Positions 5,149 to 6,658 of a stretch of DNA of 6,658 bases are shown here, in pieces. Every line of letters begins with the position of its first letter. The first letter of the stretch is position 1. The position numbers were made by a program, and so were the translations under genes. The stretch is from Methanomassiliicoccales archaeon (GTDB lineage Archaea > Thermoplasmatota > Thermoplasmata > Methanomassiliicoccales > JACIVX01). The notes beneath the pieces are model-generated. The model was not told where the DNA came from. It saw only the letters and a list, made by a program, of their open reading frames with translations, and ran no database searches. The stretch is taken from contig JANHAK010000069.1 in the NCBI GenBank assembly GCA_024464195.1, positions 1 to 6,658 on the forward strand, read 5' to 3'.

Positions 5149-6063
5149 ATGATTTCATTGCAGACGAAATTAAAGAATCTCGTTCTTTCGAATCCCACAA
5201 TGCTTGCATCTGGTATTCTCAGTGAAACTTCTGGTAGCATCATTGCTGCGGCAAACTCCGGCGCGGGAGCTGTCGTGACGAAGTCGATTGGAAGCGTGCC
5301 AAGAATGGGATATCCGAATCCGACTCTAATTGAGCTAAAGTTCGGCTATATCAATGCGATGGGTTTGCCAAATCCGGGTATCGACGAATTTGGGAAGGAA
5401 ATAAAAGATTCGCTTGGGTGCGGTGTCCCGATCATCGGAAGCATTTTTGCATCAGATGAAAAAGAATTTGCATATCTGGGCAAGAAAATGGAGGAGTACG
5501 GTGTTGCAGCGCTTGAGCTCAATCTCAGTTGCCCTCATGCGAAGGGGTATGGTATGGAGATTGGGATAAGTCCAGAAATCGTAGGAAAAATTGTCTCGAA
5601 GATTAAAGATGAAGTTCAGATTCCTGTTTTTGCAAAATTGACACCCAATACACACCAATTAATTGAAGTCGCAAAGGCTGTGGAAGAAGCTGGTGGTGAT
5701 GGTGTTGTCGCGATCAACACCGTCAAAGCAATGTCGATCTCAATCGATTTCAAACGACCAATTTTAGCAAATCGATACGGGGGTTTATCTGGACCGGCAA
5801 TCAAGCCGATCGGGATTAGATGTGTCTACGAGCTTTATGATGCTCTTGAGATTCCTATTATCGGTGTCGGAGGGATAGAAACGTGGCAAGACGCGGTTGA
5901 ATATCTTATGGCAGGGGCGACCGCATTGCAAATTGGTAGTGCGGTTCGAAAAAAAGGCCTGGGAGTTTTTAGAAGCATAAACAATGGCCTAACGAGATTC
6001 CTAGAAAAGGAAGGATACAGCGCAATTAACGAAATCGTGGGGGTTGCGCATGAGCTATCATAG
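5149..6063 (+). CDS. pyrD: Dihydroorotate dehydrogenase, class 1B catalytic subunit
   Basis: The 304-residue TIM-barrel flavoprotein oxidises dihydroorotate to orotate, the fourth step of pyrimidine synthesis. Visible landmarks are TKSIG (Lys45 at FMN), the orotate loop NAMGLPNPG (69-77), LNLSCPH with the catalytic base Cys128, FAKLTPN (Lys163), AINTV (Asn190), GGLSGP (211-216) and the FMN-phosphate loops GVGGIE (239-244) and AGATALQIGSA (255-265). Cysteine as base marks class 1 (class 2 uses Ser). The pyrK gene immediately downstream makes it class 1B, an enzyme that passes electrons through FAD and a 2Fe-2S cluster to NAD+. The protein is cytosolic. Its last 14 bases overlap the start of pyrK, so equal amounts of both subunits are expected from coupled translation. 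Confidence 0.95.
   Translation: MISLQTKLKNLVLSNPTMLASGILSETSGSIIAAANSGAGAVVTKSIGSVPRMGYPNPTLIELKFGYINAMGLPNPGIDEFGKEIKDSLGCGVPIIGSIFASDEKEFAYLGKKMEEYGVAALELNLSCPHAKGYGMEIGISPEIVGKIVSKIKDEVQIPVFAKLTPNTHQLIEVAKAVEEAGGDGVVAINTVKAMSISIDFKRPILANRYGGLSGPAIKPIGIRCVYELYDALEIPIIGVGGIETWQDAVEYLMAGATALQIGSAVRKKGLGVFRSINNGLTRFLEKEGYSAINEIVGVAHELS
6039..6043 (+). promoter_or_regulatory. Shine-Dalgarno site of pyrK
   Basis: GGGGG within the pyrD 3' end lies 6 nt before the pyrK ATG. It resembles the AGGGGG site used by thpR and supports the start that overlaps pyrD. Confidence 0.5.
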
Positions 6064-6658
6064 GGCAGTCACTATTGAGGAAGTCATAGCGGAAGCCGAT
6101 GGCGTTAAGACATTGAGATTCTCCTTAAGAAGAAAATGTCTTCCTGGTCAGTTTCTCATGATTTGGATCCCAGGTATTGATGAGATTCCAATGTCCCTTT
6201 CTTATATAGAAAATCCTAAGGGTATTACGGTCAAGGAGGTTGGTGAGGCAACGAGGGCGCTTTGTTCGCTTCGTCCTGGCGACCGGCTAGGCGTAAGAGG
6301 CCCTTATGGCAGAGGTTTTTCAGTCAGTAATGGGAATGTTTTATGCGTCGGTGGTGGAAATGGGATCGCGACGCTATTGCCAGCCGCAGAAGCGCTGAAA
6401 AGAGAATTAGTCGATTTTGTAATCGGCGCCAAAACTGAGACAGAACTGGTTTTCGTAAAAAGAGCAAAGAAATGCTCGAATCATGTCGTTATTTCAACGG
6501 ATGATGGAACGAAGGGATTCAAGGGAACCGCCGTCGAACTAGCTGCAGAGATGATGGACAATAAGAAGTATGATGCGGTGTTGGCATGCGGTCCCGAACC
6601 AATGCTCATCCAATTGTTTAACCTCTGCAAGAAATACAATGTTGATTGCCAGTTTTCA
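6050..6658 (+). CDS. pyrK: Dihydroorotate dehydrogenase electron-transfer subunit (3' partial)
   Basis: The first 203 codons are in the window and the frame is open to the right edge. The protein belongs to the ferredoxin-reductase-like family and carries electrons from the FMN of PyrD to NAD+. Landmarks in order are PGQF (32-35), EIPMSLS (45-51) at the place of the FAD-binding RPxS motif, GPYGRGF (84-90), the nucleotide loop GGGNGIATLLP (101-111) and ACGPEPML (179-186). In place of the usual Arg the FAD motif has Ile46; I believe many archaeal PyrKs share this, but it should be checked. The four cysteines that hold the 2Fe-2S cluster lie further toward the C-terminus and would fall just past the window edge. 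The gene overlaps pyrD by 14 bp, and the order pyrD-pyrK is the reverse of the Bacillus and Lactococcus order. Confidence 0.92.
   Translation, partial: MSYHRAVTIEEVIAEADGVKTLRFSLRRKCLPGQFLMIWIPGIDEIPMSLSYIENPKGITVKEVGEATRALCSLRPGDRLGVRGPYGRGFSVSNGNVLCVGGGNGIATLLPAAEALKRELVDFVIGAKTETELVFVKRAKKCSNHVVISTDDGTKGFKGTAVELAAEMMDNKKYDAVLACGPEPMLIQLFNLCKKYNVDCQFS

Overview
The window looks like a piece of a euryarchaeal chromosome, probably of the Thermoplasmatota or a methanogen-related lineage. The reasons are archaeal-type TATA elements about 27-30 nt before several first-gene starts that lack a Shine-Dalgarno (SD) site, SD sites before genes inside operons, TTG starts, an archaeal-type macro-domain protein and RNA 2',3'-cyclic phosphodiesterase, and an archaeal pilin-like gene set. 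This placement is an inference. No rRNA, tRNA, CRISPR array, insertion sequence or phage gene was seen, and no stretch over 130 bases lacks a gene.

Layout from left to right. (1) The 3' end of a membrane protein on the + strand, possibly a CPBP-family intramembrane protease, meets tail to tail with a flavoprotein on the - strand. The flavoprotein has the thioredoxin-reductase fold but no CxxC, and resembles TrxR-like ferredoxin-NADP+ reductase. (2) Divergent from it is a two-gene + operon: a macro-domain ADP-ribose hydrolase or binding protein, and the 2H phosphoesterase ThpR. Together these could process ADP-ribose 1'',2''-cyclic phosphate, the by-product of NAD-dependent tRNA 2'-phosphate removal. 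(3) Next are three tightly packed + genes for small secreted or membrane-anchored pilin-like proteins. The first two share an unusual N-terminal motif, EGLPL(Q/K)L, ahead of one hydrophobic helix. The first carries an Ig-like domain, and the first and third share an acidic DENSD loop. (4) A SufS-type cysteine desulfurase lies on the - strand and overlaps the last pilin-like gene tail to tail by 19 bp. (5) Divergent from sufS, pyrD and pyrK overlap by 14 bp on the + strand and encode a class 1B dihydroorotate dehydrogenase. PyrK runs off the right edge before its iron-sulfur cysteines.

The conserved housekeeping genes (ferredoxin/NADPH redox, RNA-end and ADP-ribose metabolism, sulfur mobilisation, pyrimidine synthesis) are confidently recognised. 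The least described part is the pilin-like trio at 2445-3840, with an inverted repeat in its leader. The macro-ThpR pairing is the most testable functional idea.
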